Source: Osmia lignaria lignaria
Lineage: Eukaryota; Arthropoda; Insecta; Hymenoptera; Megachilidae
DNA: 64,000 nt
Assembly (NCBI RefSeq): GCF_051020975.1
Contig: NW_027478169.1
Location: forward strand, 1,736,001-1,800,000
Direction: 5' to 3'
The notes under the pieces are model-generated. The model was not told where the DNA came from. It saw only the letters and a list, made by a program, of their open reading frames with translations, and made no database searches. Made by a program: the position numbers and the translations under genes. Shown here piece by piece: positions 51,683-62,289 of this stretch (position 1 is its first letter; each line of letters opens with the position of its first letter).

Positions 51683-53932
51683 TGATCAGATGCGTAGTTC
51701 TCGAGATATATCAAGATATTTAAAAGTTCCGAAGCTGCACCAACATAATAGAGATACAGAGCCACCGTGGCCCCTTTCTTTGAGATAACTCTGCACTAGT
51801 GCGAGCCGCAAATGCCACTTCCAGCTTAGCTGTGCAGAAGAAGAACAACAAGAAGAAGAAATATCTGGAAATATGTCCGTTAGGCCCCTTCTCTTGAGAT
51901 ATATCTGCAAATATCTCGGAAACGAAGCGAGGTACGGCAAAATGTTAAGAGACCTTTTTTGTAGAAAATTACGTTTCCTACTTTTTATGTTCTATGATAT
52001 TTTTTGATCAGAAGCGTAGTTTTCGAGATATATCGAGATATTTAAAAGTTCCGAAGCCGCACCGACATAATAGCGATACAGAAACACCGTGGCCCCCTTC
52101 TTTGGGATAACTCTGCACTATTGCGAGCTGGAAATGCCACTTCCAGTTTAGCTGTGCAGAAGAAGAACAACAAGAAGAAGAAATATCTCGAAATATGTCC
52201 GTCAGGACCCTTCCCTTGAGATAAATCTGCAAATATCTCGGAAACCAAGCGAGCTATGGCAAAACGTTAAGAGACCTTTTTTGTAGGGAATTATGTTTGC
52301 TACAATTTATGTTCTATGATATTTTTTGATCAGAAGCGTAGTTTTCGAGATATATCGAGATATTTAAAAGTTCCGAAGCCGCACCAACATAATAGAGATA
52401 AAGAAACACCGTGGCCCCTTTCTTTGAGATAACTCTGCACTATTGCGACCTGCAAATGCCACTTCCAGCTTAGCTGTGCAGAAGAAGAACAACAAGAAGA
52501 AGAAATATCTCGAAATATGTCCGTCAGGCCCCTTCCCTTGAGATAAATCTGCAAATATCTCGGAAAGGAAGCGAGCTATGGCAAAATGTTAAGATACCTT
52601 TTTTGTAGAGAATTCAGTTTCCTACTTTTTATGTTCTATGATATTTTTTGATCAGATGCGTAGTTCTCGAGATATATCAAGATATTTAAAAGTTCCGAAG
52701 CCGCACCAACATAATAGAGGTACAGAAACACCGTGGCCCCTTTGAGATAACTCTGCACTATTGCGAGCTGCAAATGCCACTTCCAGCTTAGCTGTGCAGA
52801 AGAAGAACAACAAGAAGAAGAAATATTTCGAAATATGTCCGTCAGGCCCCTTCCCTTGAGATAAATCTGCAAATATCTCGGAAACGAAGCGAGCTACGGC
52901 AAAATGTTAAGAGACCTTTTTTGTAGAAAATTAAGTTTCCTACTTTTTATGTTCTATGATATTTTTTGATCAGAAGCGTAGTTTTCGAGATATATCGAGA
53001 TATTTAAAAGTTCCGAAGCCGCACCGACATAATAGCGATACAGAAACACCGTGGCCCCTTTCTTTGGGATAACTCTGCACTATTGCGAGCTGGAAATGCC
53101 ACTTCCAGTTTAGCTGTGCAGAAGAAGAACAACCAGAAGAAGAAATATCTCGAAATATGTCCGTCAGGCCCCTTCCCTTGAGATAAAGCTGCAAATATCT
53201 CGGAAACGAAGCGAGCTATGGCAAAATGTTAAGAGACCTTTTTTGTAGAGAATTATGTTTCCTACAATTTACGTTCTCTGATATTTTTTGATCAGAAGCG
53301 TAGTTTTCGAGATATATCGAGATATTTAAAAGTTCCGAAGCCGCACCAACATAATAGAGATAAAGAAACACCGTGGCCCCTTTCTTTGAGATAACTCTGC
53401 ACTATTGCGACCTGCAAATGCCACTTCCAGCTTAGCTGTGCAGAAGAAGAACAACAAGAAGAAGAAATATCTCGAAATATGTCCGTTAGGCCCCTTCCCT
53501 TGAGATGAATCTGCAAATATCTCAGAAACGAAGCGAGCTATGGCAAAATGTTAAGAGACCTTTTTTGTAGAGAATTAAGTTTCCTACTTTTTACCTTCTA
53601 TGATATTTTTTGATCAGATGCGTAGTTCTCGAGATATATCAAGATATTTAAAAGTTCCGAAGCTGCACCAACATAATAGAGGTACAGAAACACCGTGGCC
53701 TCTTTCTTTGAGATAACTCTGCACTATTGCGAGCTGCAAATGCCACTTCCAGCTTAGCTGTGCAGAAGAAGAACAACAAGAAGAAGAAATATCTCGAAAT
53801 ATGTCCGTCAGGCCACGTCCCTTGAGATAAATCTGCAAATATCTCGGAAACGAAGCGAGCCATGGCAAAATGTTAAGAGACCTTTTTTGTAGAGAATTAA
53901 GTTTCCTACTTTTTATCTTCTATGATATTTTT
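51683..53932 (+). repeat. Seven-monomer nested repeat (2,250 bp), copy 1
   Basis: Followed at 53,933-56,182 by a second copy with the same monomer order: ACAGAGCCACC type, CCCCCTTC type, GATAAAGAAAC type, 318-bp monomer, AACCAGAAGAAG type, GATAAAGAAAC with CTCAGAAACG, then CGTGGCCTCTTTC type. 2,250 equals 7 x 322 minus 4. The junction between the two copies lies close to the left edge of copy 2 of the 9,323-bp unit. Confidence 0.78.
52649..52966 (+). repeat. 318-bp monomer 7
   Basis: Deletion near 52,736. Preceded by GAATTCAGTTTCC. First member of the 2,250-bp pair with monomer 8. Confidence 0.92.
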
Positions 53933-56182
53933 TGATCAGATGCGTAGTTCTCGAGATATATCAAGATATTTAAAAGTTCCGAAGCTGCACCAACATAATA
54001 GAGATACAGAGCCACCGTGGCCCCTTTCTTTGAGATAACTCTGCACTAGTGCGAGCCGCAAATGCCACTTCCAGCTTAGCTGTGCAGAAGAAGAACAACA
54101 AGAAGAAGAAATATCTGGAAATATGTCCGTTAGGCCCCTTCCCTTGAGATATATCTGCAAATATCTCGGAAACGAAGCGAGGTACGGCAAAATGTTAAGA
54201 GACCTTTTTTGTAGAAAATTACGTTTCCTACTTTTTATGTTCTATGATATTTTTTGATCAGAAGCGTAGTTTTCGAGATATATCGAGATATTTAAAAGTT
54301 CCGAAGCCGCACCGACATAATAGCGATACAGAAACACCGTGGCCCCCTTCTTTGGGATAACTCTGCACTATTGCGAGCTGGAAATGCCACTTCCAGTTTA
54401 GCTGTGCAGAAGAAGAACAACAAGAAGAAGAAATATCTCGAAATATGTCCGTCAGGACCCTTCCCTTGAGATAAATCTGCAAATATCTCGGAAACCAAGC
54501 GAGCTATGGCAAAACGTTAAGAGACCTTTTTTGTAGGGAATTATGTTTGCTACAATTTATGTTCTATGATATTTTTTGATCAGAAGCGTAGTTTTCGAGA
54601 TATATCGAGATATTTAAAAGTTCCGAAGCCGCACCAACATAATAGAGATAAAGAAACACCGTGGCCCCTTTCTTTGAGATAACTCTGCACTATTGCGACC
54701 TGCAAATGCCACTTCCAGCTTAGCTGTGCAGAAGAAGAACAACAAGAAGAAGAAATATCTCGAAATATGTCCGTCAGGCCCCTTCCCTTGAGATAAATCT
54801 GCAAATATCTCGGAAAGGAAGCGAGCTATGGCAAAATGTTAAGATACCTTTTTTGTAGAGAATTCAGTTTCCTACTTTTTATGTTCTATGATATTTTTTG
54901 ATCAGATGCGTAGTTCTCGAGATATATCAAGATATTTAAAAGTTCCGAAGCCGCACCAACATAATAGAGGTACAGAAACACCGTGGCCCCTTTGAGATAA
55001 CTCTGCACTATTGCGAGCTGCAAATGCCACTTCCAGCTTAGCTGTGCAGAAGAAGAACAACAAGAAGAAGAAATATTTCGAAATATGTCCGTCAGGCCCC
55101 TTCCCTTGAGATAAATCTGCAAATATCTCGGAAACGAAGCGAGCTACGGCAAAATGTTAAGAGACCTTTTTTGTAGAAAATTAAGTTTCCTACTTTTTAT
55201 GTTCTATGATATTTTTTGATCAGAAGCGTAGTTTTCGAGATATATCGAGATATTTAAAAGTTCCGAAGCCGCACCGACATAATAGCGATACAGAAACACC
55301 GTGGCCCCTTTCTTTGGGATAACTCTGCACTATTGCGAGCTGGAAATGCCACTTCCAGTTTAGCTGTGCAGAAGAAGAACAACCAGAAGAAGAAATATCT
55401 CGAAATATGTCCGTCAGGCCCCTTCCCTTGAGATAAAGCTGCAAATATCTCGGAAACGAAGCGAGCTATGGCAAAATGTTAAGAGACCTTTTTTGTAGAG
55501 AATTATGTTTCCTACAATTTACGTTCTCTGATATTTTTTGATCAGAAGCGTAGTTTTCGAGATATATCGAGATATTTAAAAGTTCCGAAGCCGCACCAAC
55601 ATAATAGAGATAAAGAAACACCGTGGCCCCTTTCTTTGAGATAACTCTGCACTATTGCGACCTGCAAATGCCACTTCCAGCTTAGCTGTGCAGAAGAAGA
55701 ACAACAAGAAGAAGAAATATCTCGAAATATGTCCGTTAGGCCCCTTCCCTTGAGATGAATCTGCAAATATCTCAGAAACGAAGCGAGCTATGGCAAAATG
55801 TTACGAGACCTTTTTTGTAGAGAATTAAGTTTCCTACTTTTTACCTTCTATGATATTTTTTGATCAGATGCGTAGTTCTCGAGATATATCAAGATATTTA
55901 AAAGTTCCGAAGCTGCACCAACATAATAGAGGTACAGAAACACCGTGGCCTCTTTCTTTGAGATAACTCTGCACTATTGCGAGCTGCAAATGCCACTTCC
56001 AGCTTAGCTGTGCAGAAGAAGAACAACAAGAAGAAGAAATATCTCGAAATATGTCCGTCAGGCCACGTCCCTTGAGATAAATCTGCAAATATCTCGGAAA
56101 CGAAGCGAGCCATGGCAAAATGTTAAGAGACCTTTTTTGTAGAGAATTAAGTTTCCTACTTTTTATCTTCTATGATATTTTT
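53933..56182 (+). repeat. Seven-monomer nested repeat (2,250 bp), copy 2
   Basis: Same order as 51,683-53,932, with one new substitution, TTACGAGACC at 55,801. After 56,182 the order continues as in the 46.8 kb region rather than repeating a third time. Confidence 0.78.
54899..55216 (+). repeat. 318-bp monomer 8
   Basis: Deletion near 54,986. Lies 2,250 bp after monomer 7 and 9,323 bp after monomer 4. Confidence 0.92.
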
Positions 56183-57792
56183 TGATCAGATGCGTAGTTC
56201 TCGAGATATATCAAGATATTTAAAAGTTCCGAAGCTGCACCAACATAATAGAGATACAGAGCCACCGTGGCCCCTTTCTTTGAGATAACTCTGCACTATT
56301 GCGACCTGCAAATGCCACTTCCAGCTTAGCTGTGCAGAAGAAGAACAACAAGAAGAAGAAATATCTCGAAATATGTCCGTCAGGCCCCTTCCCTTGAGAT
56401 AAATCTGCAAATATCTCGGAAACGAAGCGAGCTATGGCAAAATGTTAAGATACCTTTTTTGTAGAGAATTATGTTTCCTACAATTTACGTTCTCCGATAT
56501 TTTTTGATCAGATGCGTAGTTTTCGAGATATATCGAGATATTTAAAAGTTCCGAAGCCGCACCAACATAATAGAGATACAGAAACACCGTGGCCCCTTTC
56601 TTTGAGATAACTCTGCACTATTGCGACCTGCAAATGCCACTTCCAGCTTAGCTGTGCAGAAGAAGAACAACAAGAAGAAGAAATATCTCGAAATATGTCC
56701 GTCAGGCCCCTTCCCTTGAGATAAATCTGCAAATATCTCGGAAACGAAGCGAGCTATGGCAAAATGTCGACAGACCTTTTTTGTAGAGAATTAAGTTTCC
56801 TACTTTTTATCTTCTATGATATTTTTTGATCAGATGCGTAGTTCTCGAGATATATCAAGATATTTAAAAGTACCGAAGCCGCACCAACATAATAGAGATA
56901 CAGAAACACCGTGGCCCCTTTCTTTGAGATAACTCTGCACTATTGCGACCTGCAAATGCCACTTCCAGCTTAGCTGTGCAGAAGAAGAACAACAAGAAGA
57001 AGAAATATCTGGAAATATGTCCGTTAGGCCCCTTCCCTTGAGATATATCTGCAAATATCTCGGAAACGAAGCGAGGTACGGCAAAATGTTAAGAGACCTT
57101 TTTTGTAGAAAATTACGTTTCCTACTTTTTATGTTCTATGATATTTTTTGATCAGAAGCGTAGTTTTCGAGATATATCGAGATATTTAAAAGTTCCGAAG
57201 CCGCACCGACATAATAGCGATACAGAAACACCGTGGCCCCCTTCTTTGGGATAACTCTGCACTATTGCGAGCTGGAAATGCCACTTCCAGTTTAGCTGTG
57301 CAGAAGAAGAACAACAAGAAGAAGAAATATCTCGAAATATGTCCGTCAGGACCCTTCCCTTGAGATAAATCTGCAAATATCTCGGAAACCAAGCGAGCTA
57401 TGGCAAAACGTTAAGAGACCTTTTTTGTAGGGAATTATGTTTGCTACAATTTATGTTCTATGATATTTTTTGATCAGAAGCGTAGTTTTCGAGATATATC
57501 GAGATATTTAAAAGTTCCGAAGCCGCACCAACATAATAGAGATAAAGAAACACCGTGGCCCCTTTCTTTGAGATAACTCTGCACTATTGCGACCTGCAAA
57601 TGCCACTTCCAGCTTAGCTGTGCAGAAGAAGAACAACAAGAAGAAGAAATATCTCGAAATATGTCCGTCAGGCCCCTTCCCTTGAGATAAATCTGCAAAT
57701 ATCTCGGAAAGGAAGCGAGCTATGGCAAAATGTTAAGATACCTTTTTTGTAGAGAATTAAGTTTCCTACTTTTTATGTAGTATGATATTTTT

Positions 57793-58110
57793 TGATCAGA
57801 TGCGTAGTTCTCGAGATATATCAAGATATTTAAAAGTTCCGAAGCCGCACCAACATAATAGAGGTACAGAAACACCGTGGCCCCTTTGAGATAACTCTGC
57901 ACTATTGCGAGCTGCAAATGCCACTTCCAGCTTAGCTGTGCAGAAGAAGAACAACAAGAAGAAGAAATATTTCGAAATATGTCCGTCAGGCCCCTTCCCT
58001 TGAGATAAATCTGCAAATATCTCGGAAACGAAGCGAGCCATGGCAAAATGTTAAGAGACCTTTTTTGTAGAGAATTAAGTTTCCTACTTTTTACCTTCTA
58101 TGATATTTTT
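57793..58110 (+). repeat. 318-bp monomer 9
   Basis: Deletion near 57,890. Carries the TATGTAGTATGATA upstream marker and the GCGAGCCATGG right end of monomer 5. Confidence 0.92.
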
Positions 58111-60042
58111 TGATCAGATGCGTAGTTCTCGAGATATATCAAGATATTTAAAAGTTCCGAAGCTGCACCAACATAATAGAGATACAGAGCCACCGTGGCC
58201 CCTTTCTTTGAGATAACTCTGCACTAGTGCGAGCCGCAAATGCCACTTCCAGCTTAGCTGTGCAGAAGAAGAACAACAAGAAGAAGAAATATCTGGAAAT
58301 ATGTCCGTTAGGCCCCTTCCCTTGAGATAAATCTGCAAATATCTCGGAAACGAAGCGAGCTATGGCAAAATGTCGACAGACCTTTTTTGTAGAGAATTAA
58401 GTTTCCTACTTTTTATCTTCTATGATATTTTTTGATCAGATGCGTAGTTCTCGAGATATATCAAGATATTTAAAAGTTCCGAAGCCGCACCAACATAATA
58501 GAGATACAGAAACACCGTGGCCCCTTTCTTTGAGATAACTCTGCACTATTGCGACCTGCAAATGCCACTTCCAGCTTAGCTGTGCAGAAGAAGAACAACA
58601 AGAAGAAGAAATATCTCGAAATATGTCCGTCAGGCCCCTTCCCTTGAGATAAATCTGCAAATATCTCGGAAACGAAGCGAGCTATGGCAAAATGTTAAGA
58701 TACCTTTTTTGTAGAGAATTATGTTTCCTACAATTTACGTTCTCTGATATTTTTTGATCAGAAGCGTAGTTTTCGAGATATATCGAGATATTTAAAAGTT
58801 CCGAAGCCGCACCAACATAATAGAGATACAGAAACACCGTGGCCCCTTTCTTTGAGATAACTCTGCACTATTGCGACCTGCAAATGCCACTTCCAGCTTA
58901 GCTGTGCAGAAGAAGAACAACAAGAAGAAGAAATATCTCGAAATATGTCCGTCAGGCCCCTTCCCTTGAGATAAATCTGCAAATATCTCGGAAACAAAGC
59001 GAGCTATGGCAAAATGTTAAGATACATTTTTTGTAGAGAATTAAGTTTCCTACTTTTTATGTTCTATGATATTTTTTGATCAGATGCGTAGTTCTCGAGA
59101 TATATCAAGATATTTAAAAGCTCCGAAGCCGCACCAACATAATAGAGGTACAGAAACACCGTGGCCCGTTTCTTTGAGATAACTCTGCACTATTGCCAGC
59201 TGCAAATGCCACTTCCAGCTTAGCTGTGCAGAAGAAGAACAACAAGAAGAAGAAATATCTCGAAATATGTCCGTCAGGAACCTTCCCTTGAGATAAATCT
59301 GCAAATATCTCGGAAACCAAGCGAGCTATGGCAAAACGTTAAGAGACCTTTTTTGTAGAGAATTATGTTTGCTACAATTTATGTTCTATGATATTTTTTG
59401 ATCAGAAGCGTAGTTTTCGAGCTATATCGAGATATTTAAAAGTTCCGAAGCCGCACCAACATAATAGAGATACAGAAACACCGTGGCCCCTTTCTTTGAG
59501 ATAACTCTGCACTATTGCGAGCTGCAAATGCCACTTCCAGCTTAACTGTGCAGAAGAAGAACAACCAGAAGAAGAAATATCTCGAAATATGTCCGTCAGG
59601 CCCCTTCCCTTGAGATAAATCTGCAAATATCTCGGAAACGAAGCGAGCTATGGCAAAATGTCGACAGACCTTTTTTGTAGAGAATTAAGTTTCCTACTTT
59701 TTATCTTCTATGATATTTTTTGATCAGATGCGTAGTTCTCGAGATATATCAAGATATTTAAAAGTTCCGAAGCCGCACCAACATAATAGAGATACAGAAA
59801 CACCGTGGCCGCTTTCTTTGAGATAACTCTGCACTATTGCGACCTGCAAATGCCACTTCCAGCTTAGCTGTGCAGAAGAAGAACAACAAGAAGAAGAAAT
59901 ATCTCGAAATATGTCCGTCAGGCCCCTTCCCTTGAGATAAAACTGCAAATATCTCGGAAACGAAGCGAGCTATGGCAAAATGTTAAGATACCTTTTTTGT
60001 AGATAATTATGTTTCCTACAATTTACGTTCTCTGATATTTTT

Positions 60043-60365
60043 TGATCAGAAGCGTAGTTCTCGAGATATATCAAGATATTTAAAAGTTCCGACGCCGCAC
60101 CAACATAATAGAGATACAGAAACACCGTGGCCCCTTTCTTTGAGATAAAGTCTGCACTATTGCGACCTGCAAATGCCACTTCCAGCTTAGCTGTGCAGAA
60201 GAAGAACAACAAGAAGAAGAAATATCTCGAAATATGTCCGTCAGGCCCCTTCCCTTGAGATAAATCTGCAGATATCTCGGAAAGGAAGCGAGCTATGGCA
60301 AAATGTTAAGATACCTTTTTTGTAGGGAATTAAGTTTCCTACTTTTTATGTTCTATGATATTTTT
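60043..60365 (+). repeat. 323-bp A/B recombinant monomer with 1-bp insertion, copy 2
   Basis: Same insertion at 60,144, the same A-to-B switch, and the same CCGACGCCGC and CTGCAGATATC variants, exactly 9,323 bp after copy 1. These are copies of one event. Confidence 0.88.
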
Positions 60366-60683
60366 TGATCAGATGCGTAGTTCTCGAGATATATCAAGAT
60401 ATTTAAAAGTTCCGAAGCCGCACCAACATAATAGAGGTACAGAAACACCGTGGCCCCTTTGAGATAACTCTGCACTATTGCGAGCTGCAAATGCCACTTC
60501 CAGCTTAGCTGTGCAGAAGAAGAACAACAAGAAGAAGAAATATTTCGAAATATGTCCGTCAGGCCCCTTCCCTTGAGATAAATCTGCAAATATCTCGGAA
60601 ACGAAGCGAGCTACGGCAAAATGTTAAGAGACCTTTTTTGTAGAAAATTAAGTTTCCTACTTTTTATGTTCTATGATATTTTT
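60366..60683 (+). repeat. 318-bp monomer 10
   Basis: Deletion near 60,453. Directly follows the second 323-bp monomer, as monomer 6 follows the first. Confidence 0.92.
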
Positions 60684-61971
60684 TGATCAGAAGCGTAGTT
60701 TTCGAGATATATCGAGATATTTAAAAGTTCCGAAGCCGCACCGACATAATAGCGATACAGAAACACCGTGGCCCCTTTCTTTGGGATAACTCTGCACTAT
60801 TGCGAGCTGGAAATGCCACTTCCAGTTTAGCTGTGCAGAAGAAGAACAACAAGAAGAAGAAATATCTCGAAATATGTCCGTCAGGACCCTTCCCTTGAGA
60901 TAAATCTGCAAATATCTCGGAAACCAAGCGAGCTATGGCAAAACGTTGAGAGACCTTTTTTGTAGAGAATTAAGTTTCCTACTTTTTATGTTCTATGGTA
61001 TTTTTTGATCAGATGCGTAGTTCTCGAGATATATCAAGATATTTAAAAGTTCCGAAGCTGCACCAACATAATAGAGATACAGAGCCACCGTGGCCCCTTT
61101 CTTTGAGATAACTCTGCACTAGTGCGAGCCGCAAATGCCACTTCCAGCTTAGCTGTGCAGAAGAAGAACAACAAGAAGAAGAAATATCTGGAAATATGTC
61201 CGTTAGGCCCCTTCCCTTGAGATAAATCTGCAAATATCTCGGAAACGAAGCGAGGTACGGCAAAATGTTAAGAGACCTTTTTTGTAGAAAATTACGTTTC
61301 CTACTTTTTATGTTCTATGATATTTTTTGATCAGAAGCGTAGTTTTCGAGATATATCGAGATATTTAAAAGTTCCGAAGCCGCACCGACATAATAGCGAT
61401 ACAGAAACACCGTGGCCCCCTTCTTTGGGATAACTCTGCACTATTGCGAGCTGGAAATGCCACTTCCAGTTTAGCTGTGCAGAAGAAGAACAACAAGAAG
61501 AAGAAATATCTCGAAATATGTCCGTCAGGACCCTTCCCTTGAGATAAATCTGCAAATATCTCGGAAACCAAGCGAGCTATGGCAAAACGTTAAGAGACCT
61601 TTTTTGTAGGGAATTATGTTTGCTACAATTTATGTTCTATGATATTTTTTGATGAGAAGCGTAGTTTTCGAGATATATCGAGATATTTAAAAGTTCCGAA
61701 GCCGCACCAACATAATAGAGATACAGAAACACCGTGGCCCCTTTCTTTGAGATAACTCTGCACCATTGCGAGCTGCAACTGCCACTTCCAGCTTAGCTGT
61801 GCAGAAGAAGAACAACCAGAAGAAGAAATATCTCGAAATATGTCCGTCAGGCCCCTTCCCTTGAGATAAATCTGCAAATATCTCGGAAAGGAAGCGAGCT
61901 ATGGCAAAATGTTAAGATACCTTTTTTGTAGAGAATTAAGTTTCCTACTTTTTATGTTCTATGATATTTTT

Positions 61972-62289
61972 TGATCGGATGCGTAGTTCTCGAGATATAT
62001 CAAGATATTTAAAAGTTCCGAAGCCGCACCAACATAATAGAGGTACAGAAACACCGTGGCCCCTTTGAGATAACTCTGCACTATTGCGAGCTGCAAATGC
62101 CACTTCCAGCTTAGCTGTGCAGAAGAAGAACAACAAGAAGAAGAAATATTTCGAAATATGTCCGTCAGGCCCCTTCCCTTGAGATAAATCTGCAAATATC
62201 TCGGAAACGAAGCGAGCTACGGCAAAATGTTAAGAGACCTTTTTTGTAGAAAATTAAGTTTCCTACTTTTTATGTTCTATGATATTTTT
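61972..62289 (+). repeat. 318-bp monomer 11
   Basis: Deletion near 62,059. The phase marker is mutated to TGATCG at 61,972 and it is preceded by GAATTAAG, not the GAATTCAG of its 9,323-bp partner. Confidence 0.92.

Larger units (their letters stand above)
44740..54062 (+). repeat. 29-monomer higher-order repeat (9,323 bp), copy 1
   Basis: The unit is 29 monomers; 29 x 322 minus four 4-bp deletions plus one 1-bp insertion gives 9,323 bp. Private markers recur exactly 9,323 bp later: TATGTAGTAT at 48,451 (57,774); GATAAAGTCTGC at 50,821 (60,144); the variants CTTAACTGTGC near 50,218, GGAAACAAAGCG near 49,667 and TTCTCCGATA near 47,168 are also shared. The left edge is near 44.74 kb, where the two sequences start to agree after differing in CGACCTGC against CGAGCCGC. 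Confidence 0.88.
54063..61650 (+). repeat. 29-monomer higher-order repeat, copy 2 (main matching part)
   Basis: Four single-base differences from copy 1 were seen by eye: 55,804 (46,481), 59,811 (50,488), 61,215 (51,892) and 61,225 (51,902). The scan was manual and may have missed some. Matching is interrupted at about 61,650-61,870 and resumes through the next 318-bp monomer to about 62.3 kb. Confidence 0.85.

Noticed and set aside
53900..54100. Possible assembly artefact at the HOR junction
   Set aside because: It cannot be judged from sequence alone. The few scattered single-base differences between copies argue for true duplication, but raw reads would be needed to exclude a duplicated contig.
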